Below, one piece after another: positions 35,956-44,065 of a DNA stretch of 62,230 nt. Each line of letters starts with the position of its first letter. Position 1 is the first letter of the stretch. Below the pieces are notes generated by a model. It made no database searches. It saw nothing but the letters and a program-made list of their open reading frames with translations, and was not told the DNA's origin. A program made the position numbers and the translations under genes. This stretch comes from CAZVWW01 sp964631265 (lineage in GTDB: Bacteria > Thermotogota > Thermotogae > MWEM01): contig CAZVWW010000003.1 in assembly GCA_964631265.1 (NCBI GenBank), positions 1-62,230 of the forward strand. The letters are read 5' to 3'.

Positions 35956-37275
35956 ATGGCGGTATTAACATTTCCCGGTGGGGTTCATCCACCGGAAAGA
36001 AAGACTTTGTCGGAAAAGGCCAAACTTGAGCTAATGCCTTTACCGGGAAAAGCTTATGTATTTGTTCATCAAAATCTTGGAAACCCGCCGAAATTAACCG
36101 TAAAAGAGGGAGACCGGGTGAAGACCGGGCAAAAGATTGCAGATCCCGGTGGAAAGGTCTCAGTTCCTCTTCATTCACCGGTCACCGGTGAGGTGGTAGA
36201 GATTACAAAAATGTTCCATCCTGCACAGAACAAAAAGGTTGAAGCAGTTATTATTGAAAGTTCAGATGAAGAAGAACGCGACTTCATGAGTGAGATGGAT
36301 TTTACAACGGCCTCAAGAGAGGAATTGTATCAGCGTATCCAGGATGCAGGAATAGTGGGAATGGGAGGCGCTTCATTTCCAACTCATGTCAAATATACAT
36401 CCTCATTGGTCAAACCTGCCGACCTGGTGATCCTAAATGGTGCTGAATGTGAGCCCTATCTAACGATTGATCACCGGCTGATGCTGGAAAGAGGAGAACA
36501 GGTTTTAAACGGCTTAAGGATACTGATGAAGGTATCAGGCGCCAAAAAGGGGATCATCGGTATTGAAAACAACAAACCGGATGCCATCAAGAGTATGACA
36601 GAAATTGCCTCACATGATGATAATGTGGATGTCGTCTCCGTCAAGACAAAATATCCCCAGGGGGCCGAAAAACAGCTGATTTACACAACCACCGGAAGAA
36701 AGGTCCCGGTAGGAGGGCTTCCCATTGACATTGGCGTTATCATGAATAATATCGGTACTGCCATAGCCGTATGCGAAGCTGTTCAGAATGGCGAACCAAC
36801 AATAAAAAGAGGCGTTACCGTGACAGGTGAGGGGATCAGGACGCCCAAAAATGTGATTGCAAGAATTGGCACACCGATTAAAGAATTGGTTGAATACTGT
36901 GGCGGATACAAGGGTGTTCCACAAAAAATCGTTGCCGGTGGACCGATGACAGGTCCCGCATTGAAGACAACAGAAACGCCTGTTATGAAAGCCACATCGG
37001 GAGTATTGGTTTTACCGGAACCTGAAAAAGCCCCGAACCCTCCTAAGCCCTGTATTAACTGTAATCAATGTGTGACGGTTTGCCCAATGGCACTTGAACC
37101 GAATTTTCTTGTTAAGCTCTGTGAGGCAAAACAATACGACGAGGCTGTTGATCTGAATCTGCTGTCTTGTATCGAATGCGGTGCATGTGCCTACATATGT
37201 CCGTCAAGAATTGAACATATCAAAACATTCCAGCTTGCCAAGAAAGTCTACAAAGCTTTGAAAGGGAGGAAATAA
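35956..37275 (+). CDS. rnfC: Rnf complex subunit C (NADH-binding, iron-sulfur)
   Basis: 439 residues, the soluble subunit that binds NADH and FMN at the membrane surface. The N-terminus has GGVHPPERK and a barrel-sandwich region (LHSPVTGEV). The middle holds the NAD/FMN-binding fold with GMGGASFPTHVK and NGAECEPYLT. The C-terminus holds two [4Fe-4S] motifs, CINCNQCVTVCP near residue 365 and CIECGACAYICP near 404. Start of the rnfCDGEAB operon, the clostridial-type order. ATG 35956 follows GGGAGG. The complex couples reduced ferredoxin oxidation by NAD+ to Na+ or H+ export. Confidence 0.95.
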   Translation: MAVLTFPGGVHPPERKTLSEKAKLELMPLPGKAYVFVHQNLGNPPKLTVKEGDRVKTGQKIADPGGKVSVPLHSPVTGEVVEITKMFHPAQNKKVEAVIIESSDEEERDFMSEMDFTTASREELYQRIQDAGIVGMGGASFPTHVKYTSSLVKPADLVILNGAECEPYLTIDHRLMLERGEQVLNGLRILMKVSGAKKGIIGIENNKPDAIKSMTEIASHDDNVDVVSVKTKYPQGAEKQLIYTTTGRKVPVGGLPIDIGVIMNNIGTAIAVCEAVQNGEPTIKRGVTVTGEGIRTPKNVIARIGTPIKELVEYCGGYKGVPQKIVAGGPMTGPALKTTETPVMKATSGVLVLPEPEKAPNPPKPCINCNQCVTVCPMALEPNFLVKLCEAKQYDEAVDLNLLSCIECGACAYICPSRIEHIKTFQLAKKVYKALKGRK

Positions 37276-37277
37276 AT

Positions 37278-38264
37278 ATGGCACAGGTTTTCAGTTCAAC
37301 CGCCGCTCCCCATATCAGGACAAATGATTCTGTAAGAAAGATCATGATAGATGTATTAATCGCATTAGCGCCCGCCGTGATCGTATCAATCTACGTTTTT
37401 GGATGGAAGGCTTTGTTTATGAGTCTTCTTGGCGTTGTATCCGCAGGAGCTCTCGAATTGTTCATCATGAAAGTGTTGAGGAAGAAAAAGGATTTTGTTC
37501 CCGACGGCAGTGCAGCTGTTACCGGTCTGCTCCTGGCTTTGAATGTGTCCGTCGGTTTACCGTGGTATCTTCTGCTGATAGGTGTTCTGGTGGCAATTGG
37601 CTTGGGGAAACATGTATACGGCGGACTGGGCGCTAATCCGTTTAATCCGGCACTTGTGGGAAGGGTTTTTCTTGTGATGTCCTTTCCAACAGCCATGACA
37701 GTATGGCCCAAGGCCGGAGCCTGGAGGGTCTCAGATACCCTGGTCACTGCAGCAACCCCCATGAATATCCTGAAGGCAGACGGCCTGGAGGCTGCAACGA
37801 GCAGCTTTTCACTGGCAGATATGTTTCTCGGGAATACCAGCGGATGTATGGGGGAAGTCAGTGCGCTGGCCCTTCTGATAGGATTTGCCTATCTCCTCTT
37901 CCGGAAACACGTCTCCTGGCATATACCGGCTTCCTATTTCGGGACTGTCCTTGTTATTTCATCCATATTCTTCCTGATTAATCCGGAACAGTACGGAACA
38001 CCCATGATGCATCTTTTCGGAGGCGGTCTGATGATCGGAGCACTCTTCATGGCCACCGACATGGTAACCAGTCCTTCCACCGTGAAAGGCTCATTGATAT
38101 TTGGTACCGGTTGTGGTCTGATAACGATGCTGATAAGATACGCGGGCGCATTACCTGAAGGGGTGCAATATTCCATTCTGATTATGAATGCCTTTAAACC
38201 GCTAATCGATAAGTGGACAAGAAGAAGGCCTTTTGGTGCTGAAAAGAAGGGGGCGAGGGCATAA
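37278..38264 (+). CDS. rnfD: Rnf complex subunit D
   Basis: 328 residues, eight to ten membrane helices, homologous to NqrB. Conserved GGLGANPFNPALVGR near residue 116, and a TAATPMNIL segment near 157 that corresponds to the threonine region carrying covalent FMN in this subunit. Begins 2 nt after rnfC with GGGAGG before the ATG. Part of the ion-translocating membrane core. Confidence 0.93.
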   Translation: MAQVFSSTAAPHIRTNDSVRKIMIDVLIALAPAVIVSIYVFGWKALFMSLLGVVSAGALELFIMKVLRKKKDFVPDGSAAVTGLLLALNVSVGLPWYLLLIGVLVAIGLGKHVYGGLGANPFNPALVGRVFLVMSFPTAMTVWPKAGAWRVSDTLVTAATPMNILKADGLEAATSSFSLADMFLGNTSGCMGEVSALALLIGFAYLLFRKHVSWHIPASYFGTVLVISSIFFLINPEQYGTPMMHLFGGGLMIGALFMATDMVTSPSTVKGSLIFGTGCGLITMLIRYAGALPEGVQYSILIMNAFKPLIDKWTRRRPFGAEKKGARA

Positions 38265-38980
38265 TGAAGAATTATCTGAAGATGGGTCTCACTTTAATGC
38301 TTTTTGCTATTGCAGTTGCCGTCCTCCTTTCTGTTGTTTACACGATAACGAAAGGTCCGATTGAGGATGCTGAACTGAACGTGAAGCTTCAGTCAATCAA
38401 AACCGTCCTCTCAAATCCTGAAGACGAAGAATTGATGATAGACGAAAACCAGATTCCTGAAAGCGAAGGCGAACTCAAGGAGAGAGTCTGGAAATCGACT
38501 GAGGAAGCATTTCTCTATGAGAGTAGTGAATATAAAGGGTATGTATCTTCACCGGCCTATAAATTCAGTCTAAAAGACGGTAAACCCGCCTATGTTGTAA
38601 CCGGCGCAGCTGTCGGATACGGTGGTTATGTGACGGTCATGTGTTCCTTTGTCGGAGAACTGTCGAATCTTGAGATGATGCGGATACAGGTTTTAGATTA
38701 TTCACAGGAAACACCAGGACTCGGAGCGAAGATAGCTGAGAAAGAGGCTAAAGAAAGATTCTTCGAGATTCCGAAAAAGGCATTGGAAGACGGATTACAG
38801 GTTGATAAGGATGCCGGTGTTGCTGCGGCAAAGACCGATGAACAGGTTGAACAATACAAGGAAGAAGGGGTAATCTATATCAGCGATATCATGACCGGTG
38901 CCACCATTACCCCAAGAGGTGTTGCCAATGCGGTCAATACCATGTTCGATTATTTGAAAAAAGAACTGGGGGGTGAATGA
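38264..38980 (+). CDS. rnfG: Rnf complex subunit G (covalent FMN)
   Basis: 238 residues with one N-terminal membrane helix and a large extracytoplasmic FMN-binding domain. The flavinylation motif TGATITP near residue 213 carries the threonine to which FMN is attached by phosphodiester bond (family S/TGAT rule), and GYGGYVTV and ETPGLG are conserved FMN-domain elements. Overlaps rnfD by 1 nt and rnfE at its end. It needs the flavin transferase ApbE, which is not in this window. Confidence 0.92.
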   Translation: MKNYLKMGLTLMLFAIAVAVLLSVVYTITKGPIEDAELNVKLQSIKTVLSNPEDEELMIDENQIPESEGELKERVWKSTEEAFLYESSEYKGYVSSPAYKFSLKDGKPAYVVTGAAVGYGGYVTVMCSFVGELSNLEMMRIQVLDYSQETPGLGAKIAEKEAKERFFEIPKKALEDGLQVDKDAGVAAAKTDEQVEQYKEEGVIYISDIMTGATITPRGVANAVNTMFDYLKKELGGE

Positions 38981-38982
38981 TT

Positions 38983-39627
38983 ATGTCGGGAACAATGAAG
39001 GAATTTTCCAACGGCCTTGTTAAAAATAACCCGATCTTTATTCAGGCCTTGGGCATGTGTCCGACGCTTGCGACGACAACAAGTGCGTCGAATGGACTCG
39101 GGATGGGGATGGCGACATTGACCGTTTTACTGATGTCAAATATTGTCATTTCTATCATTAGGAAACTGGTACCGGCCAAGATTCGTATCCCGGTTTATAT
39201 CATCATAATCGCCGGCTTTGTCACAATGGTGGATTTGCTCATGCATGGTTTTCTATACGATCTCTGGAAAACACTCGGGCTCTTCATTCCGCTCATCGTC
39301 GTTAACTGTCTTATCCTTGGCAGAGCAGAATCATATGCCAGTCAGAACGGGATATGGAAATCTATTCTGGATGCCCTTGGTATGGGTCTGGGATTTGCCG
39401 GAGGACTTGTCATACTCGGCGCTGTCAGAGAGATACTCGGGGCCGGGACGGTCTTTGGTGTTGAACTCTGGGGAGATGCCTTCAACGTGTTTATTATGAT
39501 ACTTCCCCCCGGTGCATTCATAACGCTCGGCCTGCTTGCCGGTTTGTTCAACTGGATAGGCATCTCGAAAGAAGAAGCGAAAAAGAAAAAGCAAAAAGCA
39601 GCTAAAAAGGCAGGTGGAAAAGCATGA
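38983..39627 (+). CDS. rnfE: Rnf complex subunit E
   Basis: About 214 residues, six membrane helices, homologous to NqrD. Conserved NGLVKNNPIFIQALGMCPTLA with the cysteine that helps hold an iron-sulfur centre inside the membrane between RnfA and RnfE. The C-terminus is a lysine-rich tail (KKKKQKAAKKAG). ATG 38983 is 7 nt or so after GGGGGTG; ATG 38977 overlaps the rnfG stop and is an alternative. Confidence 0.93.
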   Translation: MSGTMKEFSNGLVKNNPIFIQALGMCPTLATTTSASNGLGMGMATLTVLLMSNIVISIIRKLVPAKIRIPVYIIIIAGFVTMVDLLMHGFLYDLWKTLGLFIPLIVVNCLILGRAESYASQNGIWKSILDALGMGLGFAGGLVILGAVREILGAGTVFGVELWGDAFNVFIMILPPGAFITLGLLAGLFNWIGISKEEAKKKKQKAAKKAGGKA

Positions 39628-40199
39628 AGGTATTTCTCATATTCCTTTCAGCGATTTTGGTCAATAACTTTGTCCTTCAGAGATTTCTGGGTATTTGTCC
39701 GTTTCTTGGTGTGTCCAAGAAGATCGATACGGCTTTTGGCATGTCACTTGCTGTTGTTTTCGTCATGCTGCTTGCGAGTATTATCACATGGCTTCTAAAC
39801 GGGGTTTTAATCCTGATGGGTCTCGGCTTCTTAAAAACAATTGTTTTCATTCTGGTTATTGCCTCACTGGTACAGTTTGTTGAGATCTTCTTAAAGAAGA
39901 CTTCTCCGGCTTTGTATGAAGCGCTTGGTATTTTTCTCCCCCTCATCACAACAAACTGCGCCATACTGGGACTCGCTCTTTTAAACATACAGAATGAGTA
40001 CTCACTGGTGGAGACTGTTTTCCATGCGTTGGGAGCCGGAATCGGATTCGGACTGGCATTAGTATTATTTGCCGGAATCAGAGAGCAACTTGAGTTTGCG
40101 GACATGCCCAAACCCTTCAAGGGATTGGCCGGAGCACTCATAACTGCCGGTATACTCTCAATGGCCTTTGTCGGGTTCAGCGGTATGATAAAACTGTAA
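39624..40199 (+). CDS. rnfA: Rnf complex subunit A
   Basis: 191 residues, six membrane helices, paralogous to RnfE and homologous to NqrE. The FVLQRFLGICPFLGVSK segment carries the conserved cysteine of helix 1, and TTNCAILG near residue 110 carries the other. It begins in an ATGA overlap with rnfE, showing tight co-translation of the two inverted partner subunits. Confidence 0.94.
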   Translation: MKVFLIFLSAILVNNFVLQRFLGICPFLGVSKKIDTAFGMSLAVVFVMLLASIITWLLNGVLILMGLGFLKTIVFILVIASLVQFVEIFLKKTSPALYEALGIFLPLITTNCAILGLALLNIQNEYSLVETVFHALGAGIGFGLALVLFAGIREQLEFADMPKPFKGLAGALITAGILSMAFVGFSGMIKL

Positions 40200-40229
40200 T
40201 TCAATCAATAAGTTTAACGAGGTGATTAG

Positions 40230-40508
40230 ATGGTATTTGTCAACAGTATAATTCTCCTTGGTGCTCTGGGTTTCGGTTTTGGTACATTTCTTGCCTTTGC
40301 AGCCAAAAAGTTTGAAGTGAAAGAGGACCCGAGGCTTGAAAAGATTGTCGAAGTACTCCCGAGCGCGAATTGCGGAGCCTGTGGATACCCCGGTTGTGAG
40401 GCTTTCGCTAAAGCCGTTCTAAAGGGCGAGGCACCAAAAGACGGGTGTCTTCCTGGAAAAGCACAGGGCGTTTCAGAGAAGATAAAGAAAATTCTGGAAG
40501 AAGGTTAA
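40230..40508 (+). CDS. rnfB: Rnf complex subunit B, short form without ferredoxin domains
   Basis: Only 92 residues. It has the N-terminal membrane helix (about 5-25) and the four-cysteine [4Fe-4S] domain with C48, C51, C56 and C73 (ANCGACGYPGCEAF). The protein then stops after KKILEEG. Typical RnfB continues for 150-200 more residues with two or more 8Fe ferredoxin units that take electrons from ferredoxin. The following 140 nt encode no cysteine motif in any frame and contain a terminator-like hairpin and a palindromic repeat, so it is a real end rather than a nearby frameshift. ATG 40230 follows GAGGTGA. Confidence 0.85.
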   Translation: MVFVNSIILLGALGFGFGTFLAFAAKKFEVKEDPRLEKIVEVLPSANCGACGYPGCEAFAKAVLKGEAPKDGCLPGKAQGVSEKIKKILEEG

Positions 40509-40516
40509 AAAAAAGA

Positions 40517-40549
40517 AGGGGAGGCCTGATTCAAGCGCCTTCCCTGTTT
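40517..40549 (+). terminator. Terminator of the rnf operon
   Basis: 9-bp stem AGGGGAGGC / GCCTTCCCT with one G-U pair, 11-nt loop, tail GTTTA. It comes just after rnfB and before the palindromic repeat. Confidence 0.6.
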
Positions 40550-40576
40550 AAATCAAATCCTTACGAAAGCAGGGGA

Positions 40577-40638
40577 AAATCAGGGGGACAGGTCCCTTGA
40601 TTATGAATTCATAATCAAGGGACCTGTCCCCCTGATTT
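40577..40638. repeat. 62-nt perfect palindrome, copy 2
   Basis: The two 31-nt arms are exact reverse complements around a central GAATTC, with the core GGGGACAGGTCCC in each arm. It lies between the rnf terminator and the convergent secreted-protein gene. Confidence 0.95.
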
Positions 40639-40646
40639 CTGAGTCT

Positions 40647-41333
40647 TTAGTCTTGAAGAGGGATTGTTTCGCGTAAATACCCGTCAAGGTATGAAAACGG
40701 GATCTCAAATGTTAAAACCCCATAAGCATATGGGGTATATTCATATTCCTGATAGAGAATGATCAGTTCGTCCTCTGTCAGATAAAATTCCTGTCCGGCT
40801 TGAATCCCTTTAAATTCAGTAAAATCGAAGATGGGGATCTCTCTCTCTTTTATCTCCTTTTTCATGTAACGATCCAGTCTTTCTTTGAAATTGCTTCCCT
40901 CAATAAAGATATCCTTCAAGGCCAGTTCCAGTCCCGTTTCTTTATTAAAAGTCAACCCGATAAAAAGATGATTGCCGTGTGCGCCATGATACGGATATAG
41001 GTATTCCTCCATCTTAACACTTACAGATGTTTCGGTTTCATAGGTAACAGTGGCCTGTGTAATATATTCCATAACATCCCAATGCTCGGCTCTCGTTTTT
41101 GTCGGGGCTACTGAATAAGTATCGTACAGACGGTAAGCTGCCTCGTAGAGCGTTTGATTGATCGCTTCAAGTTGCGGATTGTCCTCCATTAGGATGAAAG
41201 AGGGGACACTGATTTGCTCATTTTTCATGATAACACTGTCTTCATTCGCTGAAAACGCTGAGGTTGAAATCAAGACAAGCAGAAAAAAAGCAATGAAGAT
41301 CCTGGTTAACGTTTTGCTCTTTGATGCTGACAT
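40647..41333 (-). CDS. Secreted DUF3298/DUF4163-type protein
   Basis: About 228 residues with a signal peptide (MSASKSKTLTRIF, hydrophobic to about residue 28, AFS-AN cleavage). The mature region fits the PdaC/RsiV-like pair of domains: a DUF4163-like beta part followed by YPYHGAHGN, FNKETGLELALKDIF, FYLTEDELIILYQEYEYTPYA and FEIPFSYL, which are conserved positions of DUF3298. Function of the family is unclear; RsiV binds lysozyme with this domain. ATG 41333 is used because AAAGGAG lies 9 nt upstream; the longer frame from 41369 overlaps that RBS. It stands alone, with no sigma factor next to it. Confidence 0.75.
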   Translation of the reverse strand: MSASKSKTLTRIFIAFFLLVLISTSAFSANEDSVIMKNEQISVPSFILMEDNPQLEAINQTLYEAAYRLYDTYSVAPTKTRAEHWDVMEYITQATVTYETETSVSVKMEEYLYPYHGAHGNHLFIGLTFNKETGLELALKDIFIEGSNFKERLDRYMKKEIKEREIPIFDFTEFKGIQAGQEFYLTEDELIILYQEYEYTPYAYGVLTFEIPFSYLDGYLRETIPLQD

Positions 41334-41389
41334 ACTGATCATCTCCTTTGTAGTGATTGTATTATACACCTCTCATCATTAGTCCGGAT

Positions 41390-41417
41390 TTGTAAAGCAG
41401 GGGAATTGTTGTATAAT
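41390..41417 (+). promoter_or_regulatory. Promoter for aldo/keto reductase
   Basis: TTGTAA (41390-41395), 16-nt spacer and TATAAT (41412-41417), about 105 nt before the start. Confidence 0.5.
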
Positions 41418-41522
41418 AGATTCGTTCAGTCTCGGATAGAGTTGCTCAGAGAGGAAATAGAATGCCCGGGACAGAAAAGTTTATGATACTCTAAATCAAT
41501 AAACAAAAGGCAGGTGTTCCAG

Positions 41523-42470
41523 ATGTTGGGAGAAAGCAGAATAATCTATGGAAGTATGGGACTTGGGGGATCGTGGGATGATCAAAAACTTGAATCTGAA
41601 GAGATTAAAAAGGCTGAAGAGGCATTTAACGCCGCTTTGGAGATTGGTATAACGTATTTCGATTTTGCTGATATCTACACAAATGGAAAATCAGAGAAAG
41701 TCTTCGGAGAGTTCATTAAGGGAAACCCGGGATTGAGGGAAAAGGTGAAGATCCAGACAAAGGCCGGCATCATTCTTCCCCATCAGGATGGTATCGGACG
41801 ATTTGATTTTTCATCCACTCATATTATTAAGGCTGTCGAAGGAAGTTTAAAGCGGCTGAATGTTGACAGAATTGATTCTCTCCTGCTTCATCGACCTGAT
41901 CCTTTGATGGATCCGGATGCATTAAAAGTGGCTTTTGATTATCTCTTCGATAATGCCCTTATCGGACGGATGGGCGTTTCCAATATGAATCAGCATCAGA
42001 TTCGCTTCGTTGAGCAGGCAGTGGGTCGAAAAGTGACAGCCAATCAGCTTGAACTGAGTCTACAAAGACTGGACTGGCTCGATTCAACCATTGGTGTGAA
42101 CAATGATGAAGGTTTTAAGAGTGCTTTTACACCGGGAATCATCGAATATTCGATGGTGAACAAGATTGAGCTACAGGCCTGGAGCCCGATGGCAAGAGGG
42201 ATTTATTCCGGTAAAAAACTGGGTCATGATACTCCTCAGAATAGTGTTGACACAAGAGACTATGTCTATGAGCTTGCCGGGAATAAGGAAACCACCCCCG
42301 GCAGTATTGTATTAGCCTTTTTGCTAAAACATCCCGCAGGCATCAGACCCGTTATAGGAACGTCAAAAGCCAATAGAATTCTGGAGATTAAAGATGCAGA
42401 GGATGTTGAACTGAGCAGAAGAGAATGGTACAAACTTTACATCCTTTCAAGAGGTGAAAAGTTGCCATGA
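41523..42470 (+). CDS. Aldo/keto reductase, YdhF-like
   Basis: About 315 residues, an NAD(P)H-dependent (beta/alpha)8 oxidoreductase. The catalytic tetrad is visible: aspartate and tyrosine in FDFADIYTNG, lysine in IQTKAGI and histidine in LLHRPDPL. The phosphate-binding RPVIGTSKANRI near the C-terminus is also present. The closest described type by layout is E. coli YdhF. Substrate unknown. ATG 41523 is preferred over GTG 41514. Monocistronic, followed by a repeat-containing gap. Confidence 0.85.
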   Translation: MLGESRIIYGSMGLGGSWDDQKLESEEIKKAEEAFNAALEIGITYFDFADIYTNGKSEKVFGEFIKGNPGLREKVKIQTKAGIILPHQDGIGRFDFSSTHIIKAVEGSLKRLNVDRIDSLLLHRPDPLMDPDALKVAFDYLFDNALIGRMGVSNMNQHQIRFVEQAVGRKVTANQLELSLQRLDWLDSTIGVNNDEGFKSAFTPGIIEYSMVNKIELQAWSPMARGIYSGKKLGHDTPQNSVDTRDYVYELAGNKETTPGSIVLAFLLKHPAGIRPVIGTSKANRILEIKDAEDVELSRREWYKLYILSRGEKLP

Positions 42471-42593
42471 GCTTTTTAATACCTCCCGTTTATCTCATGC
42501 AACCGTTTCTTTCCAACACAGACAGAATATAAACTCCCTGGCTGGTTGCATGTCCCAGCGCTTCGTGTAGCAATCGTGCTATAGATTTTTTCT

Positions 42594-42648
42594 GGCTGCA
42601 TGTCCCTGGGGTGCAGCCGGAATCCAGTCATGAGTCCCCCGGCTCATG
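42594..42648 (+). repeat. Twin-hairpin repeat, copy B
   Basis: GGCTGCA / TGCAGCC (42594-42600, 42612-42618) with an 11-nt loop, 10-nt linker, CATGAG / CTCATG (42629-42634, 42643-42648) with an 8-nt loop. Geometry is identical to copy A. A degenerate partial copy (GTTGCATGTCCC...GTAGCAA) lies just upstream at about 42545-42573. The rest of the 42471-42748 gap shows no gene. Confidence 0.8.
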
Positions 42649-42748
42649 TCCTTATCTGGTTTTTTAACGCTCTGATTCTGTTGGACAAATGAAAAGGCGA
42701 TCGAAAGAGGAGTTTTTTCTATTCTCCTTGCAAAAAACCATGCAACCC

Positions 42749-42802
42749 TTGACTTTTCCATTCAATAATGATAGAATTATATAAGAATGCGCAAACGATT
42801 TG
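42749..42802 (+). promoter_or_regulatory. Promoter and candidate operator of the fur-znuACB operon
   Basis: TTGACT (42749-42754), 17-nt spacer and TAGAAT (42772-42777) form a strong promoter. Directly downstream, at the expected transcription start, lies the inverted repeat GCAAACGATTTGC (42790-42802), a plausible site for the Fur-family repressor encoded by the first gene. Confidence 0.6.
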
Positions 42803-42817
42803 CAAGAGATGATTGTT

Positions 42818-43195
42818 ATGCGATTTACTGAGAACAGAAAAAGTGTGTTTAATGTTATCGATCGTGCAGAAAAGCCGTTGAGTGTTGAGGATATTAAGGC
42901 CAGGATTCAGAAGAAACTCGACACTTCAACTGTTTATAGGGCGTTGGAGTTCCTGGAAAAGAGGGGGCTGATTGCGTCTGTTTCTTTCGGGGGCAATATC
43001 AGATTTTTTTTCAGAAAAGAACGGTTTCGCCATTTTCTTTTTTGTGAAAGATGTAATGGTATAGAGGTTTTTGATAAATGTGGAGCAAAACCCTTAATGG
43101 AAGCCGTTAAAAAAGAGTACAATTTCAGAATCAATTCCCATGTATTTTATTTTTCGGGGATCTGTTCAAACTGTATTGAAAAGGAAGGTGAGTAG
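42818..43195 (+). CDS. Fur-family metal-responsive repressor, probably Zur
   Basis: About 125 residues. Winged helix at the N-terminus (DTSTVYRALEFLEKRGL is the recognition-helix region typical of Fur proteins) and a C-terminal dimerisation/metal domain with FRHFLFCERCNG and CSNC, giving the structural zinc CxxC pairs. The usual HHHH block is reduced to RHFLF. As first gene of an operon with a zinc-type ABC importer it is most likely a zinc (Zur) or manganese repressor acting on its own promoter. The start is uncertain; ATG 42818 gives the family-typical MRFTENR, ATG 42809 is also possible. Confidence 0.85.
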   Translation: MRFTENRKSVFNVIDRAEKPLSVEDIKARIQKKLDTSTVYRALEFLEKRGLIASVSFGGNIRFFFRKERFRHFLFCERCNGIEVFDKCGAKPLMEAVKKEYNFRINSHVFYFSGICSNCIEKEGE

Positions 43196-44065
43196 ATGAG
43201 AAAAGAATTGTCCATTATATTAATGCTGGTTTTTCTGGTGGGTTTGGCTGTTGCCGTTGAGAGGGTGGCCGTCTCGATTGTCCCCCAGAAGACTTTCGTC
43301 AAGGCTGTGGCTGGAGAACGGGTTGAGGTGATCACAATGATACCACCGGGTTACAGCCCGGCTAATTATGCGCCCGATACAAGGCAGTTGATGGCTTTCT
43401 CTGACGCAAGTGTCTATTTCACTATCGGTGTTCCCGCAGAGGAGAGCAATATTCTGCCGAGGATAGCGAAGTTGAATCAGGAGGTCAGGATCGTGCCTCT
43501 TGAAGGGATTGTCAATGAGCGATATGAGCCCCGTTACTTTTCCGGAGGGAGTATTGATCCGCATATATGGCTTTCTCCGAAAAGAGTGATTGTCATGATT
43601 GAAGTCATCGAGGAGACACTGTCAGAGCTTATGCCGGATCAAAGCGGTTTTTTCAAGAAAAACGCAGCAGATTATATCGGAAAATTGGAGACAACTGATG
43701 AGGTGATCAAAGAGAAATTGAGTAATATTGAGACTCAGAGTTTTTTTGTCTATCATCCTTCTTTTGGGTACTTTGCTCAGGATTACGGTTTGAAGATGTA
43801 TGCCGTCGAACAAAACGGGAAAGCCCCGTCCCCGAAGAGACTCTCTGAACTGATTGACCTGGCCGGGGATCAAAACATCGGTGTTATCTTTTATCAGCCT
43901 GAAATTGACAGCCGGCAGACACGAATATTCGCATCTGAAATCGATGGGGTTGCAAAAGAGATCGATCCACTTGCAAGCAATTATATTGACAATCTACTTG
44001 ATATGGCAGATACGTTTCTCGAGTATCTGAACAACACCAACAATAAAGCGGGTGAAGCTGATTGA
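43196..44065 (+). CDS. znuA: Metal ABC transporter binding protein, ZnuA/TroA family
   Basis: 289 residues with an N-terminal signal sequence (about 1-20). Cluster A-I binding protein: DPHIWLSP with H123, YHPSFGYFAQDYGL with H187, and FYQPEIDS with acidic residues near 236. The first metal ligand, a histidine in PHxYEP in ordinary ZnuA, is missing: the motif reads PANYAP (55-60). No histidine-rich loop is present. ATG is adjacent to the fur stop, with GGAAGGTGA upstream. Zinc is the likeliest substrate given the Fur-type regulator and ZnuC/ZnuB neighbours, but manganese or iron are possible. Confidence 0.85.
   Translation: MRKELSIILMLVFLVGLAVAVERVAVSIVPQKTFVKAVAGERVEVITMIPPGYSPANYAPDTRQLMAFSDASVYFTIGVPAEESNILPRIAKLNQEVRIVPLEGIVNERYEPRYFSGGSIDPHIWLSPKRVIVMIEVIEETLSELMPDQSGFFKKNAADYIGKLETTDEVIKEKLSNIETQSFFVYHPSFGYFAQDYGLKMYAVEQNGKAPSPKRLSELIDLAGDQNIGVIFYQPEIDSRQTRIFASEIDGVAKEIDPLASNYIDNLLDMADTFLEYLNNTNNKAGEAD

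Noticed and set aside
40509..40646. Frameshifted remainder of rnfB
   Set aside because: No cysteine-rich ferredoxin motif in any frame; the stretch is a terminator-like hairpin plus a palindromic repeat.
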